Origin: Drechslerella dactyloides
Taxonomy: Eukaryota; Ascomycota; Orbiliomycetes; Orbiliales; Orbiliaceae
Reading direction: 5' to 3'
Length of the DNA: 64,000 nucleotides
Assembly: GCA_020064725.1 (NCBI GenBank)
Contig: JAGTWJ010000008.1
Location: forward strand, 2,604,001-2,668,000
This document shows, in pieces, positions 1-10,500 of the stretch. The translations under genes were made by a program, and so were the position numbers. The notes under the pieces are model-generated. The model was not told the origin of the DNA, made no database searches, and was given only the letters and a program-made list of their open reading frames with translations. The stretch's first letter is position 1. Each line of letters opens with the position of its first letter.

Positions 1-75
1 AGAATTTATAAGTTATATTAAAGGTTATTATATACTTATTGTTTCTTCTTATTTACTAAAAGTGATTGGTTAAAA

Positions 76-676
76 TGTTATATTTTAGCCTAAGACTAGA
101 TTGAATATATTTTATTTTAAAATTTTTAACTTTCAGTTACTATTATATAGGGTTCTTAATAGAAAAAGATAAATATATATTGAGTATAATAATAGCTATA
201 AAATAAAATATATAATAATAATAGTAAATAAACTGGTTATTAAGATACTATAGATTAGGTATTAACTAATGGTTCTTAAAAAAAAAGTTATCAATCTAAG
301 ATAAAATATACTAGTTAAATATATAATATTTAATATATAAAATAATAAAGATATATTAATGTGTTGTGTTTAATATTTAATAATAAATACTAATTAAATT
401 TTACTTAGTATTTAATAATAAGTACTAATTAAGTCCTACTTAGTACTTATGTATTAAGAGAAGAATAATAAAAGTTAGCCCCTTTATATAGTAATATCTT
501 AGATATAAATCCCAGTTATATGTAGGCTTATCCTATATAAATGTGTGTTTTATATAGGAGTGCAATTTATAAGGTGTATGAGTACCATATTATTGTGTAC
601 TTCTTGTGGGTTGGGTGCTGGTAAGGGAATATGGTCGGTACAGGATATTCGGGTGCTGAGCTGTTATCCCATAACA
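76..676 (+). repeat. LTR-like repeat, mutated full-length copy
   Basis: It starts TGTTA and ends CCCATAACA, and it aligns along its length with the better preserved copy at 17916-18439 (same order of blocks, same terminal sequence). Most C and G in the first two thirds have become T and A, as expected for RIP. The 5-bp inverted termini and 0.5-0.6-kb size suit a solo LTR. Flanking 5-bp target duplications are not seen. Orientation is arbitrary and follows the 17916 copy. Confidence 0.65.
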
Positions 677-2776
677 GTCTTAGAGAATATCTGGTTTCAA
701 TTAAAAAGAAATTAATAGAGTAGAAATCAGTCTAACTAGTGATACACACCTTTATTTTTATTCTACATATATCCCACAGGATACATATAGAAAAGACAGT
801 CTGGTTTACAAAAGAAAATTATATAAATATTAATCTGTTATCCAAAAAAATAATTCCAATCAAATTCCATTAGAATATAATCAAAGAATATTCTCTATAC
901 TTATATATACAATAATAAACTAAAAGTTAATTTCATTACTTCTTAATCCTCTACAATATTATATATTACACAATAAAGATCACCTCCTCTATCTGGACCA
1001 TCTTTAGTCTGCTCATTATCAAAATAAATACATATAACAAAAGTCCCCTAGATCTTATCTTATCAATCAGGCACTAATAATAAGAGAAAAGCAGCCCAAA
1101 CATATGTCAAATACACAAACAGAAGAACTCTATTTTATAATAGTAGGCCTTACTATTCAAGATACTTCTAAGTCAATATTAATAAAAATAACTACTAATT
1201 TAACAAAAAAATTATATATAAAAATTATAATATTATCCCAGACTATCTAGCATCCTAGCCATTCTACTAGAGATTTATTAAAATATATATTAATAAATGT
1301 GATTCCTTATAAGTCTATAGCAGCTATTTTAGATTTAGCACCAGTAAATTATAAATTTTCTCTACTTTATAAAAAGATTCTATAATTTTTATAAAAGCAA
1401 CTAACAATCTATAGATTAATTTATCAGCTTTTGGAAATACCAAACTAACACAGACCCCCCCAGGTCCTTATATAAGGAAGTCTTAACTATAATAAAAACT
1501 ATAAATTTTTATAATAAAAGAAAAAAGCTAGCCTCTCTCAAAATTAAAAAAGCATAATATAAATCAGATATTTAGGTAAACACCACAATTCAGAATATAA
1601 CAACAGATTTGATTAACAGATTACACCTAATTAACCCTATTATAAACTATAATAATTAGAAAAAAGGGCCAGAACTATAGATTTTATATCAAAAAAATAA
1701 CACTAATAGAAACATACCTAAACAACTTAATACCAACTACCACAAAAAACCATATAAAAATAGTATAGAATAATATAATCCACTCCCACCACAAAACAAA
1801 TACAATATTACTACCTTATGTATTTAAATACTATTGTTCTCAGAAGAATATCACTATGCATACTAGTAACTGCCCTTAATCGAAATACCCGCCTTTAACA
1901 TAAAAGCATGCTAACATACTTTCTCACCAGTGCCAGGTACAAAGTAGATGTCCTGAATAGTGATACTTCAGTTTATTACTACCTCCTATTTATTAGATAA
2001 GAATATAGGGTTTTCATTAAACTAAGAATAGCATATAATATACTTTGTAAGCAGTAGTAGCTTAAAGCCAATAACTATAACAAGATAATTATACATATAC
2101 TAACCTAACTATTTACTAAGCTACTCAAGACTTTAAATAATAAATATAGACTAATATAAGACTATAATCTATAGATTTTAATTCCTAAGTTTTAAAAGTT
2201 TATAAATTTATAATAAATCATAATTATAAATTATTTTATCTTATTTATTTAATAATTTAAAAATATTACTTAAGTTTATAATTTCCATAAGTAAATATCT
2301 TAAATAATAGTACTGTTTGTATGTTTTGTGAAATCATATGGTATTAATTATGTTATATATATTTTAGTATTTGTTTAGTAAGGGAAAAAATCTTTTTAAA
2401 AATGGGAAATTGTAAGTTGTATTATTTAATTTTACTAAGTTTGCAAATTTAAATAAAATATGTGGGATGGTGTTAACTTGATATCTGGGAATCTATATAT
2501 ATTAGTTATTATTATAATAAAAAAACTTTGTTGGGATATAACTTATATTTAATAATTATATATTTCTGAGGTTTATGATATGGAGTTTTATAAATATAAT
2601 TAATTTTGAGGCTAAATATAGCTGTGTTGTGTTGACTTGTTGGTCTGTGATATTAGTAAAATAAGTTTATAATATGATGCTATATCTTTGATAGTGTAAT
2701 GTATTTTAAGTTATAATAAGATATTAAATTTAGTTCTGTAAAATTGATTAATTAAAATATCTTTTAAAGGATGGTA
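677..2776. other. AT-rich repeat debris, no gene
   Basis: No open frame of useful length is present. From about 700 to 2260 the + strand is poor in G, and from about 2320 to 2770 it is poor in C, so the strand that lost its C changes near 2290. The stretch directly follows an LTR-like repeat and may be the degraded interior of the same retroelement, but I could not recognise gag or pol motifs. Confidence 0.5.
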
Positions 2777-3849
2777 ACGTATTCCACAAGCGAGCGAACA
2801 CCCCAAGTGAGCGAACACCCCAACACCCCACCAAAACCTTTTTATTAATATTCTAATTAATATCTCTTAAAAAATTATAAAAAAAATATCTTTCAACTAA
2901 TATAAATTAAAATCAATTCATTATATTTTTTTACATTTTTTAAATATAAAAATAAATTAATAATAATTAATTTAAAATTTTTAAAAAACAGCATATAATC
3001 TTAAGTGTTTGCCAGTAAATATCTTTATTATATATAAATAAAAATCTTTAAAAATAAGAAATCTATTAAATAAATATATAATCTAGGCCTGTACAAAACC
3101 TCTATCTATTATATTAAAAATTAAGATTTATAGATTTTGCTAAAGTTAGCACAACACACTGACTACACACTAGCTATTTTTTATTATAATTATATATAAA
3201 AATATAATAAAAAAAATCCTAAAATTTTTTTTTAAATTAAAGTAAATTAATATTTTATTTTATAATTTTTTTTAAATTTTTTTAATAAAAATTCAATTTT
3301 TTATAAAATTTTATTATAAAAATTAAAAATATTGATATTAAATTATATAATATATAAAAAAAAATTAAAAAAATAAAAATAAAAAAGTTTTAATATATTA
3401 AATTCAAATTTATTTTTTTAATTTTTTTAATGATATTTATGTATAATTATTTTAAAAAAATAGTTAGTGTGTTGTGCCAACTTTAGCAGAGTTTCTAGAA
3501 CTTAATTTTTATTATTATAAATAGTAGCTTTAAACAGGCCTAGATTATATCATTATTTATTAGATTTTTAATTTTTAAAGATTTTCGTTCGTAAATTATT
3601 TAGATATTTAGAGTCAAACAATAAAAAAATGTGTTGTTTTTAACAATATTTAAAATAATTATTATTAATTTAATATTAATATTAAAAAATAAAAAAAAAT
3701 ACTAATTAGATTATTTTAAACTATTATTTAAAGAAGTAATTTTTCTATAATTTTATAATAAATATTTATTAATATATTAATAAAAAGGTTTTTGGTGGGC
3801 TGGGGGGGTGTTCGCTCGCTTGGGATGTTCGCTCGCTTGTGGAATACGT
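2777..3849 (+). mobile_element. Palindromic TA-flanked element, copy A
   Basis: This is a 1073-bp non-autonomous element with termini ACGTATTCCACAAGCGAGCG / its complement, flanked by TA on both sides (2775-2776 and 3850-3851). The two halves are diverged inverted copies of each other. Both halves contain, in the same order, a tandem GC-rich end motif, a CTAGGCCTGT block and a block rich in ACAACACACT, so the whole element folds back on itself. No coding frame is present. It matches copies at 24908-25979 (inverted) and 34679-35749 with only homopolymer-length differences by eye. TA duplication and end motifs place it with the Fot1/pogo-like elements in this window. Confidence 0.88.
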
Positions 3850-3961
3850 TATAGAGCTCTAAATTTAATATTTGTTATATAGGAAAAAGTATATTGGCTT
3901 TAAGTAGAGTAAACTGGCATGTTGAAAGATTCTTGTTAACTGTGACACAAAATAATTGTTC

Positions 3962-4044
3962 AATACCTACTCCGTTACTGTGCGTACTGAGTGGGGTGGG
4001 TGTATGTACAGGAAATTCGGGTGCTGAGCTGTTATTCCATAACA
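3962..4044 (+). repeat. LTR-like repeat, 3' end fragment
   Basis: It matches the last part of the LTR-like family (GTACAGGAAATTCGGGTGCT, then CTGTTATTCCATAACA at the end). The 5' part is missing. Confidence 0.6.
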
Positions 4045-4120
4045 TTCTCTGTATGTAATATTCCTTTCGTAAATTATTTATAATAGCTAATAATACCATT
4101 AGAGAATTATTCTAATAATA

Positions 4121-4190
4121 GTAATTTGGTTTTCAATAAGTTTTAATCATAAACTAGCTTCGAAAGGATTCTTCGGTGTTTTAGTAGTCC
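4121..4190 (-). pseudogene. Fot1-like transposase fragment
   Basis: On the minus strand this short piece reads TTKTPKNPF and then, after an in-frame stop, LKLIENQIT. It matches the region after the DDE domain of the transposase at 40758-42413, which reads TTKTPINPS and EFIKNQIT. No terminal repeat is nearby, so it is an orphan fragment directly before a diverged copy of another dispersed repeat. Confidence 0.5.
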
Positions 4191-4248
4191 ATGCTATACC
4201 AGGCGAGAGTTTGATAGCAAGGGTGTTACAACAGAGCTACAGCAGCGT

Positions 4249-4345
4249 AACAAACTTAAGGCAGAGGTAAAGTCGGCTAGCAGTGTCATCAGAATGAACA
4301 ATCAGAGACATCCACGCATTACTATGGTTGGAAGAAAACCAACAA
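4249..4345 (+). repeat. Diverged copy of the TGTAACGAAGC repeat
   Basis: The segment shares GTAACRAA at its start and ATGGTTGGAAGAAAACCAAC further on with the three better copies at 5114, 6110 and 60296. Similarity is partial. Confidence 0.4.
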
Positions 4346-4388
4346 AACCACCAGCACAACACAAAGAAAACCAGTCATAAAACCATCA

Positions 4389-4521
4389 TCCAGTTCAGAG
4401 ATTATCTCCTCTCCAGTTCAGCCATCAATATCTGCCATATCCAGTTCACAGACTTAACTCCTCCAGTTCAACTATCTATATCCAAACATCCAATTCACAG
4501 AATTATATCCTGTCCAATTCA
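4389..4521 (+). repeat. Degenerate minisatellite, six TCCARTTCA boxes
   Basis: The nonamer TCCAGTTCA or TCCAATTCA starts at 4389, 4412, 4440, 4462, 4489 and 4513, a spacing of 22-28 bases. The sequence between boxes is partly similar (often ending in TATCCT or CTCCT). A short open frame crosses it but has no recognisable domain. Confidence 0.6.
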
Positions 4522-4728
4522 CACATATTATTTCGTTTGTCATTGTCTATTTAACTGTATATTTTCGCTATCATGTATTTAGAAACCAAAAAACAATTTA
4601 AATATTAATCTGTAGACACACTAGTGCCTCTCGATTCTTGTGATATTTGCATATTACCTTAATACCTTGAACTAGTCTATATACGATTTTTTACAGGTGT
4701 TAATACTTGTAGTTGTATATCTAGTATT

Positions 4729-5113
4729 TGTTACACTTCAGTCCTGGATGGGGCCTGAATGTACTCCACCTTGGAGTTCTGACTCTCACCTGCTATTGAA
4801 TAGCAGGCACGCGCACACGCGCCATGCACGCGTTCATGCGCCCCCATGCTATAGCAGCAAGAATGGCGGTGCCCTGCCAGCCTGTGGCTACCAAAGGCAG
4901 ACCACAGGTGGTACCGCCAAGCGCTATACAATTTCTATGGGGCAGCGCGATACCATTTGTAATCCATTTTTGGTGCCTGTAGCTCAGTAGGCTACATCTA
5001 TTCTAACATTCTTAATAAAAAAGATAAAATATATAAAGTATAATAATAGTTGTTAGAGTAGAATATATAATAATAATAATAATAAATAGGCTAACTATTA
5101 AAATATTATAATC
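4729..5113 (+). repeat. LTR-like repeat interrupted by a ~190-bp insertion
   Basis: The piece 4729-4806 matches the start of the LTR family (TGTTACACTTCAGTCC) and 5001-5113 matches the continuation (TTCTTAATAAAAAAGAT to the ATAGGCTAACTATT block). Between them is about 190 bp of GC-rich unrelated sequence with alternating CGCG/GCGC runs and a CCTGCTATTGAATAGCAGG palindrome at its left edge. CTATT occurs at both edges and could be a target duplication. Confidence 0.5.
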
Positions 5114-5301
5114 TGTAACGAAGCAATCCCAGCAGAAAGAACTTCAAGCAGAAATCCAGGCAGCTGGAGGAGCCCTCAGAATGACCATAGGAAACATCCA
5201 GGCGATACTGTGGTTGGAAGAAAAACCAAACAACGCGACGCAACATGCAGACCCAGAATAAGGAAGCACCCAGATCCAGACCCCAGAACTCGCAGAGAAT
5301 A
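5114..5301 (+). repeat. Dispersed repeat starting TGTAACGAAGC, copy 1
   Basis: It is nearly the same as the minus-strand copies at 6110-6294 and 60296-60480. One frame gives a protein-like stretch with KELQAEIQAAGGALRMTIGN followed by an ILWLEEKP motif and a stop, which might be a gag-like or other element-encoded C terminus. The source element is not recognised. Confidence 0.6.
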
Positions 5302-6032
5302 TTAATAGTGTTATCATGATACGTGTATACAATTGTGCTTGACTAAACTGCAACATGAGACTGTTATTATCTAATATATTGGTAATATTTGACTACGTGT
5401 AACTTCTCTATATTGGAAACCAGAGGGTCACGGTTAAATACTCTATCCAGTGAAGCTGGAGTGAGTGCTGTGGCTGATAGTGGATCCATGTTTGTAGTTT
5501 GTTTTTGATGCTTTTTGTGGGTCTAGATTGGGGCCTCGTTATGTTATCCGGAAATATCGTGGTGCCTTCCCAGCCCTTAATCTCTCTTGCTGACTTTTTA
5601 ATCTGAAAGGCGGTGGGTTGCAAGTTTTATAAGTGCTGGAGCTTCTGATGTAACTAGGCTGTATGAGGCTGCACGAGGCTGCGGTGTAATATTACGCTAC
5701 CCACAAGGTACAGGATCTGGAGAAACCCTGCCTCAATTATGAAAGGTCTGCGGTGCTTTTAGACCCTAGCCCCCCCTTACCCGCCTGGTGGTCCCTATCG
5801 TCCTCCAGGCTTCATATCGTAACCCATTGGACTATATTTGCTATTGAAATTTCGTGGTTGTCTTCTGGATTCTTGGTTTGGTGTAGCCCAAGTCAGGTAA
5901 CCCAGGCCTGAGGCCTTGAAGCGCAATATCCATCACAATTATATAAAATATTTCTACTCCTATATTTTTGTTTAATAGGAGTAAAAGTAAAAAAAACATT
6001 CTAAATAGTATATTAATATATTATTTTATATT
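5302..6032. other. Non-coding stretch, no gene seen
   Basis: Composition is mixed, with a C-rich run near 5768-5785. No frame has convincing protein character and no repeat partner was found in the window. Confidence 0.4.
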
Positions 6033-6102
6033 TGTTATGAAATAACAGCACAGTACTGGAACCTACACAGAACGCACCGCCACATAGAAAGATTACGCGA
6101 TA
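6033..6102 (-). repeat. LTR-like repeat, truncated fragment
   Basis: On the + strand it begins TGTTATGAAATAACAGCACA and continues with a CGCCACATAGAAAGAT block, as does the reverse-oriented copy at 14828. The sequence between these blocks is shortened. Confidence 0.5.
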
Positions 6103-6109
6103 AATATTC

Positions 6110-6294
6110 AGGAGTTTCAGGGTCTGGTATTAGATAGCGTCCTGTCTTGGGTCTGCTGTTTGTGCTGCGTTGCATGGTTTTTCTTCTTTCTAACTATAGT
6201 AGCGCCTGGATGTTTCCTATGGTCATTCTGAGGGCTCCTCCGGCCGCCTGGATTTCTCCTTGAAGTTCTTTCTGCTAGGATTGCTTCGTTACAG
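6110..6294 (-). repeat. Dispersed repeat starting TGTAACGAAGC, copy 2
   Basis: This is the reverse-strand copy of the repeat at 5114. It shares the blocks for CAGAATGACCATAGGAAACA and the CTTCAAG segment. It lies just beside an LTR fragment, as copy 1 does. Confidence 0.6.
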
Positions 6295-6666
6295 CTACTA
6301 TAATCAACACAACAGCTGGTGCTAGGAATAGATGCATCCTCAATGCCGTATTCCTGAGAGTCCATTGGGCTGTCCCTGATAAGCTTGCCTGATTTCTGGT
6401 GATGTAATGACTGATTGCAAGATGGATTGGTCAATGCAATGAAGATCTTCGATGTTTCGTGAGTAGAGAAACTCCTGTGTAACTAGTGTACATCCAAATG
6501 TGGCAGCTGGGTGTGTTTAACCTCTGACATGTTACCCAAATAGAACGACTGCATACAACATGATTCGCCCATCAAACTCCTAAACCCTGTTACAGGAAAT
6601 AATGGATATGACTTTGGTAAAGAACCTTCCACAGGTAGTACAGCTCCAAGCATACCGGCCCATATA

Positions 6667-8174
6667 TCAGTATGCCATAATTTGTCCAAATCCCCTCGTT
6701 GGAGTGTCCTTGCTACTTCCAGCATTTCTAGCAATTTCCCCTTGGTAGTTCTGAGTCGCGAAAATGGACCAAATGTTCACGCCAGCGATCACAGGGGTAA
6801 CAATAACCAGTGCAACTCGCATGAAAATCATACCAACCGCCGAATCATATTCTCCCCTCAGTATCACCGTTGTCATTTTCTCGATGCTTCGAATGTTCCT
6901 GGGCCCTGAACTCTGCTGATGCTGGGTGATTCTGATCAGACCGGCGATTGCAAAGAGCGAAACCCAGATCCAGCCCAGGATACCAAACGCGGTGAAGACC
7001 TTGCGAGATACGCCACTGATGTCCTGTACTCCCTCCAGACATAGGCTCTCGATCTGTGTCCACTCGTCGGTAGAAACTACACTGCCCGCGTCGTCGCCGA
7101 TTTTACCGGGACTAAACATTTCCAACATGCGGCTGAGGAATGAATATGCAGAAAGCACCCAACAGACTGCAAGCGCTTTCAGCCGAAATAGGCTGTCGTT
7201 TGATGGCGCTATTTTCCCTTCCTCCTGATCCCGATGCGAATGGAAACTGTCAGAAGGACTGTCGAATAAACCTTCTACAGCATGGCAACCAATTTCATTT
7301 GGGAGGAAAGCCAAATGTACCAGTGGAAGCAATGTGAGAAGTGACACAGCCCAAGTTATGCTTAGTGTTGGGAACTCTAGTCCGGCGGCATCAATACCGA
7401 AATCTGCCTTGACGAGAAGCACAATGCTGGCGATCTGTACTGGCGCGCAGAGCCACAGCAAGCAGAGGTGCAATGTATCGATGCATTTGCAGATTTGGAC
7501 CTCGCTTCGGGTATTTAGAGAGCGTTTTCCACGGTACCGCGAGGTCTCCCAGTATACTATGAGAACCACCACGGATAGAAGACCGAGAGAGTTTCCAATT
7601 ATGTAGCTCGCAGTAACCTATTCGATAGTCATTCCCATATATAAATCATTAGACAAATTTATAAACTTCAACTTCGTATGTAAATTTCATGAATTCAACT
7701 AAGTAGCGGGGCTTCGATTAAGTTACTTACACCAGGCCCTGCGATGTCTGTATTGACAGTACCCCACAGTGCCCCGCAAATTTCGTCCTGGCACAAATAA
7801 AGTTTGCTGAAATCCTGGGGCTCACCCAGAAGCTCTCTCAACTCAGAGATGTAGTTCTCGAAGCTGGTGCGGACACCAAGCTCGGAGCAGCTGACTAGTT
7901 GCAAGCTGCCGTTTTGCGTCATGGTAAGCAGATCGGCGTGCAGACGTTTAATCCCGCCTTCTACCAGCAAACGTTTGAATTCCAGAATTAGAGAACAGGT
8001 AGTAGCCAACGAAGCATAGAGAGCGCGAGATGATCTTGTCCGTCAACGAGTGTAGCCGTCGCTAAATTTGATCTGTAGAGCCAGCGGCGGGGCGAGAATT
8101 AAACCGTTCAGCGCTCGCAGCCTTATCTGCCTCCTCGTTTGTCCGTCACATAAATCAGACCAATCCCGCGCCAT
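6667..8174 (-). pseudogene. Six-TM membrane protein gene with one in-frame stop
   Basis: The model runs from ATG at 8174 through 7731, then an intron 7618-7730 (113 bp, GTAAGT donor, TAG acceptor), then 7617-6667 with the stop at the end. This gives 464 codons in phase 0. The only break is TGA at 8045-8043 (codon 44), one C-to-T step from CGA. Before the intron is a soluble-looking region with a C-x(4)-C-x-ALWG motif and DIAGPG. After it come six hydrophobic segments at roughly residues 154-171, 197-217, 233-253, 294-309, 355-378 and 410-430. This layout recalls uncharacterised Pezizomycotina membrane proteins, but I cannot assign a function. ATG at 8174 is the only upstream Met in frame before the stop. 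The long intact remainder suggests recent inactivation. Alternatives are a different 5' exon or an assembly error. Transport or signalling roles would be guesses. Confidence 0.6.
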
Positions 8175-8724
8175 CCTGTAAGCCCAGTGCACCCATGGGG
8201 GTGTGTGGTTGGTTCTCGGTATTTTTATGCTGTGTGCGCAGCGGACAGAGGCAACTCAGCCGCAATCTCGCACCTCGAGAGGCATGGTCCTAGATGCCAT
8301 GGATTCTGGGGCACCTGACTGCTGTCACAGGTCGAGATATATTTATTCCGGCTTTCGAGAGAGGCACTCCGATGGGCGCTTTCGATAGCAACCTGGTTTA
8401 CCAATCGCGGTATTAGCGGCCTTTCGTACCCTTAATCCTGGACTATCTACAGGGCTCACGGAGTATATATCAAAGACTTTCGATTAAGCACCCTGAGTTT
8501 CGTTAAAGACAGTGGGAACAAGCATTCCCAGAGTCTTACTTGCAATCATGACTTTGGTCCTATTGATTATCTCGAGGTTGCGGAACCGGTAGGTTAAACT
8601 CGGATGTCCAGTATTTGCTTTCACCACATGCATTTCAATTAATATCAAGCACGTCGAATCAATTGCTGTGATTGATCGCGATTAGAAATCGATTAAATCG
8701 ACAGATTCTTCGGTAGGGAAACCC
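8175..8724. other. Intergenic stretch, possible upstream exons of the next gene
   Basis: It lies between divergently arranged genes. A 61-codon frame at 8203-8388 has a hydrophobic start and a paired Cys, and could be a decayed exon of the single-TM gene remnant that follows, but no splice chain could be built. Confidence 0.3.
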
Positions 8725-9281
8725 TTGCAACATGCGACAGTGACCAGAACAACCATCTTCACGATGCTCCGTCTATCGATTTCCTCATCATCAGATGGAG
8801 ATCTCAACTTCCCGCCCGTCGATCCGACGACGTCGACGAGAACGAGCACAAGTAGCCAGTCATCTGAAATCTTCCCTCGCCAACGCCTGAATCCTCCCAA
8901 ACCTCAGCCGACTCAGCCGAATCCTCCGTGCCGAATACCACGCCTCCGGCCGGCACCGGCGCAAACACGACTACCCCCGGTGTCATCGGGGAGAAACCGC
9001 CGACAGGTAGGCTAACGTTAAATATGCATCTCATGTTTCTTGATCCAGAATAACGCTAAGGAATGACCTGCATTTTTAGGTTTCCCCCACTGGGCCGTTG
9101 GAGTAATCGTCCCCGTCATTGCTGTCATGTGCGGAGGGGTATCGGCAGTGTAAGTGCTTGCGTTCTAGTATGCACGACGGAGCTAATGCTTTCGCAAAGA
9201 TTCTGCTTTAGCTGGCAACGAAGAGAACATGGGCTCGAACCCATCCCGTCCCCTCCGATGGCTCCTATTTACGATGCCTGA
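8725..9281 (+). pseudogene. Single-TM Ser/Thr-rich surface protein, 3' part, frameshifted
   Basis: The last three exons can be read: up to 9006, 9080-9149 and 9212-9281. The introns are 9007-9079 (GTAGGC/TTTTAG, branch GCTAAG) and 9150-9211 (GTAAGT/CTTTAG, branch GCTAATG). They join to a Ser/Thr/Pro-rich linker ending GVIGEKPPT, a membrane segment HWAVGVIVPVIAVMCGGVSA, and a short tail WQRREHG...PIYDA followed by TGA. Upstream, the Ser/Thr-rich reading (SISSSSDGDLNF) is in another frame from the linker. A TGA blocks the linker frame near 8867 and no acceptor lies after it, so one indel near 8870-8885 must have broken the gene. The likely role is a wall- or surface-anchored type I membrane protein. 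The N-terminal domain is not identified. Confidence 0.5.
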
Positions 9282-10244
9282 AAAACGTCCCGAAAGTGGA
9301 TCCTGCTTGTCTCACAAACCCAAACTGCGAGAACGAAAGGGACCTGCGCACCCGGGTGACAATGAAAAGTGAACCTTAGAATTAGCGAGTACTCTCCATC
9401 AACCTCACGACACAACTAACTAGTATAATTCCAAATAAAATTTGGATCAAAGATTTCCTAGTATCTCCAGAATATTCAGAGACTTAAAATTTATTTTTAA
9501 ATCCAGAATTGATGGAGTTATAGCCGTTTGAAATCTGGGTTTGCTCGTGTGTTGTTCACTTTTCATTGTCACCCGGGTGCTGCTTTAGACGATCGGGTTA
9601 TTTCCCCAGCACAGGCAATTATTTCATTGCTGCGTTTGCTAAGGCTGCCCGTTAAGCGAAGTGCTCCAACGTTGCGAGGTAAAAACAGAGCGGAAGACGA
9701 TAGAGAACCATCGAGCAGATAGGGAAAGCAAAGAGTTGTCTGGGAATGCTGTAAACCTTCTAGCCTTATACTCTTGTAAGTAAGGCTGAATATCTCCGGA
9801 TCTTGTATCTTATTGATAATAAGTTGGACTTCCTCTTATCGAAGTAGGCCGAGGTTTAAATAATCGTGCTCGCTAAAATTACACTCAACACAGCCCCAAC
9901 TGGGAGAACCTGATATCTGGGTATAACAAACAATTAGGAGCTCAGCGTATGAGGCAGAAAGGTAGGCAGACATCAGTAATCAAACAGACAATCAGGCAAA
10001 CCTAGGCTATAGAATTTTGTAACAGATTCTATCTAGTCTTCAGGGGAATTTACTCAAGCTATGGTGATCAAGATACCGCGCCCAGGGAAAGTTATTGCTA
10101 CCAAATGACACTAATTAGAATGAGCTTATAGAGCTTTCGGTCACAGAATTGCTTGGTTCTAAACAAGGCTAGTTCAAAACACGGCTAACGGTTGGAGAGC
10201 AAGCTACACCAAAATGATTTACCAACTGACAACTATAATTATTA
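9282..10244. other. Intergenic stretch with one strong inverted repeat
   Basis: No gene is supported. A perfect 27-bp inverted repeat lies at 9348-9374 / 9554-9580 (separate entry). The rest shows no recognisable motif. Confidence 0.4.
9348..9580. repeat. Perfect 27-bp inverted repeat, 233 bp end to end
   Basis: The left arm 9348-9374 begins GCACCCGGGTGACAATG. The right arm 9554-9580 is its exact reverse complement, with 179 bp between. No target duplication is visible, so it may be a small MITE whose flanks have changed. Confidence 0.7.
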
Positions 10245-10500
10245 TGTTACACTTCAGTCCCGGCTGGGCCTGAACGCACTTCACTTTGAAGTCCCTGACT
10301 CTCAGTCGCTATTCTTGCGGGTTCTTGATGAAGGGAGATAAGTATATATTCGAGCACAGTAGTAACTGTTTGGGTAGAGTGTGTAACAACAATAGTAAAT
10401 AGTCTTCTCTATTTAGATACTAAGATTTATGCGCGTCGACCGATGGTTCCTCCCAGTCAAGAGCCATCTGTCAAGGGCGGTGAAGGGTTTTATATACATA
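10245..10500 (+). repeat. LTR-like repeat, 5' portion
   Basis: It begins TGTTACACTTCAGTCC and follows the 17916 copy through the GTGTGTAACAACAATAGTAA block and the ACCGATGGTTCC block. Similarity fades after about 10500, although a CACGTGATC block near 10559 still recalls the 50263 copy. Confidence 0.6.

Noticed and set aside
4389..4521. Regular short repeats considered as a CRISPR array
   Set aside because: Units are only 9 bases, spacing varies, the setting is fungal, and no cas genes exist.
4978..5000. GCCTGTAGCTCAGTAGGCTAC looked like the D-arm of a tRNA
   Set aside because: No B box, anticodon stem or T-arm follows, so no cloverleaf can form.
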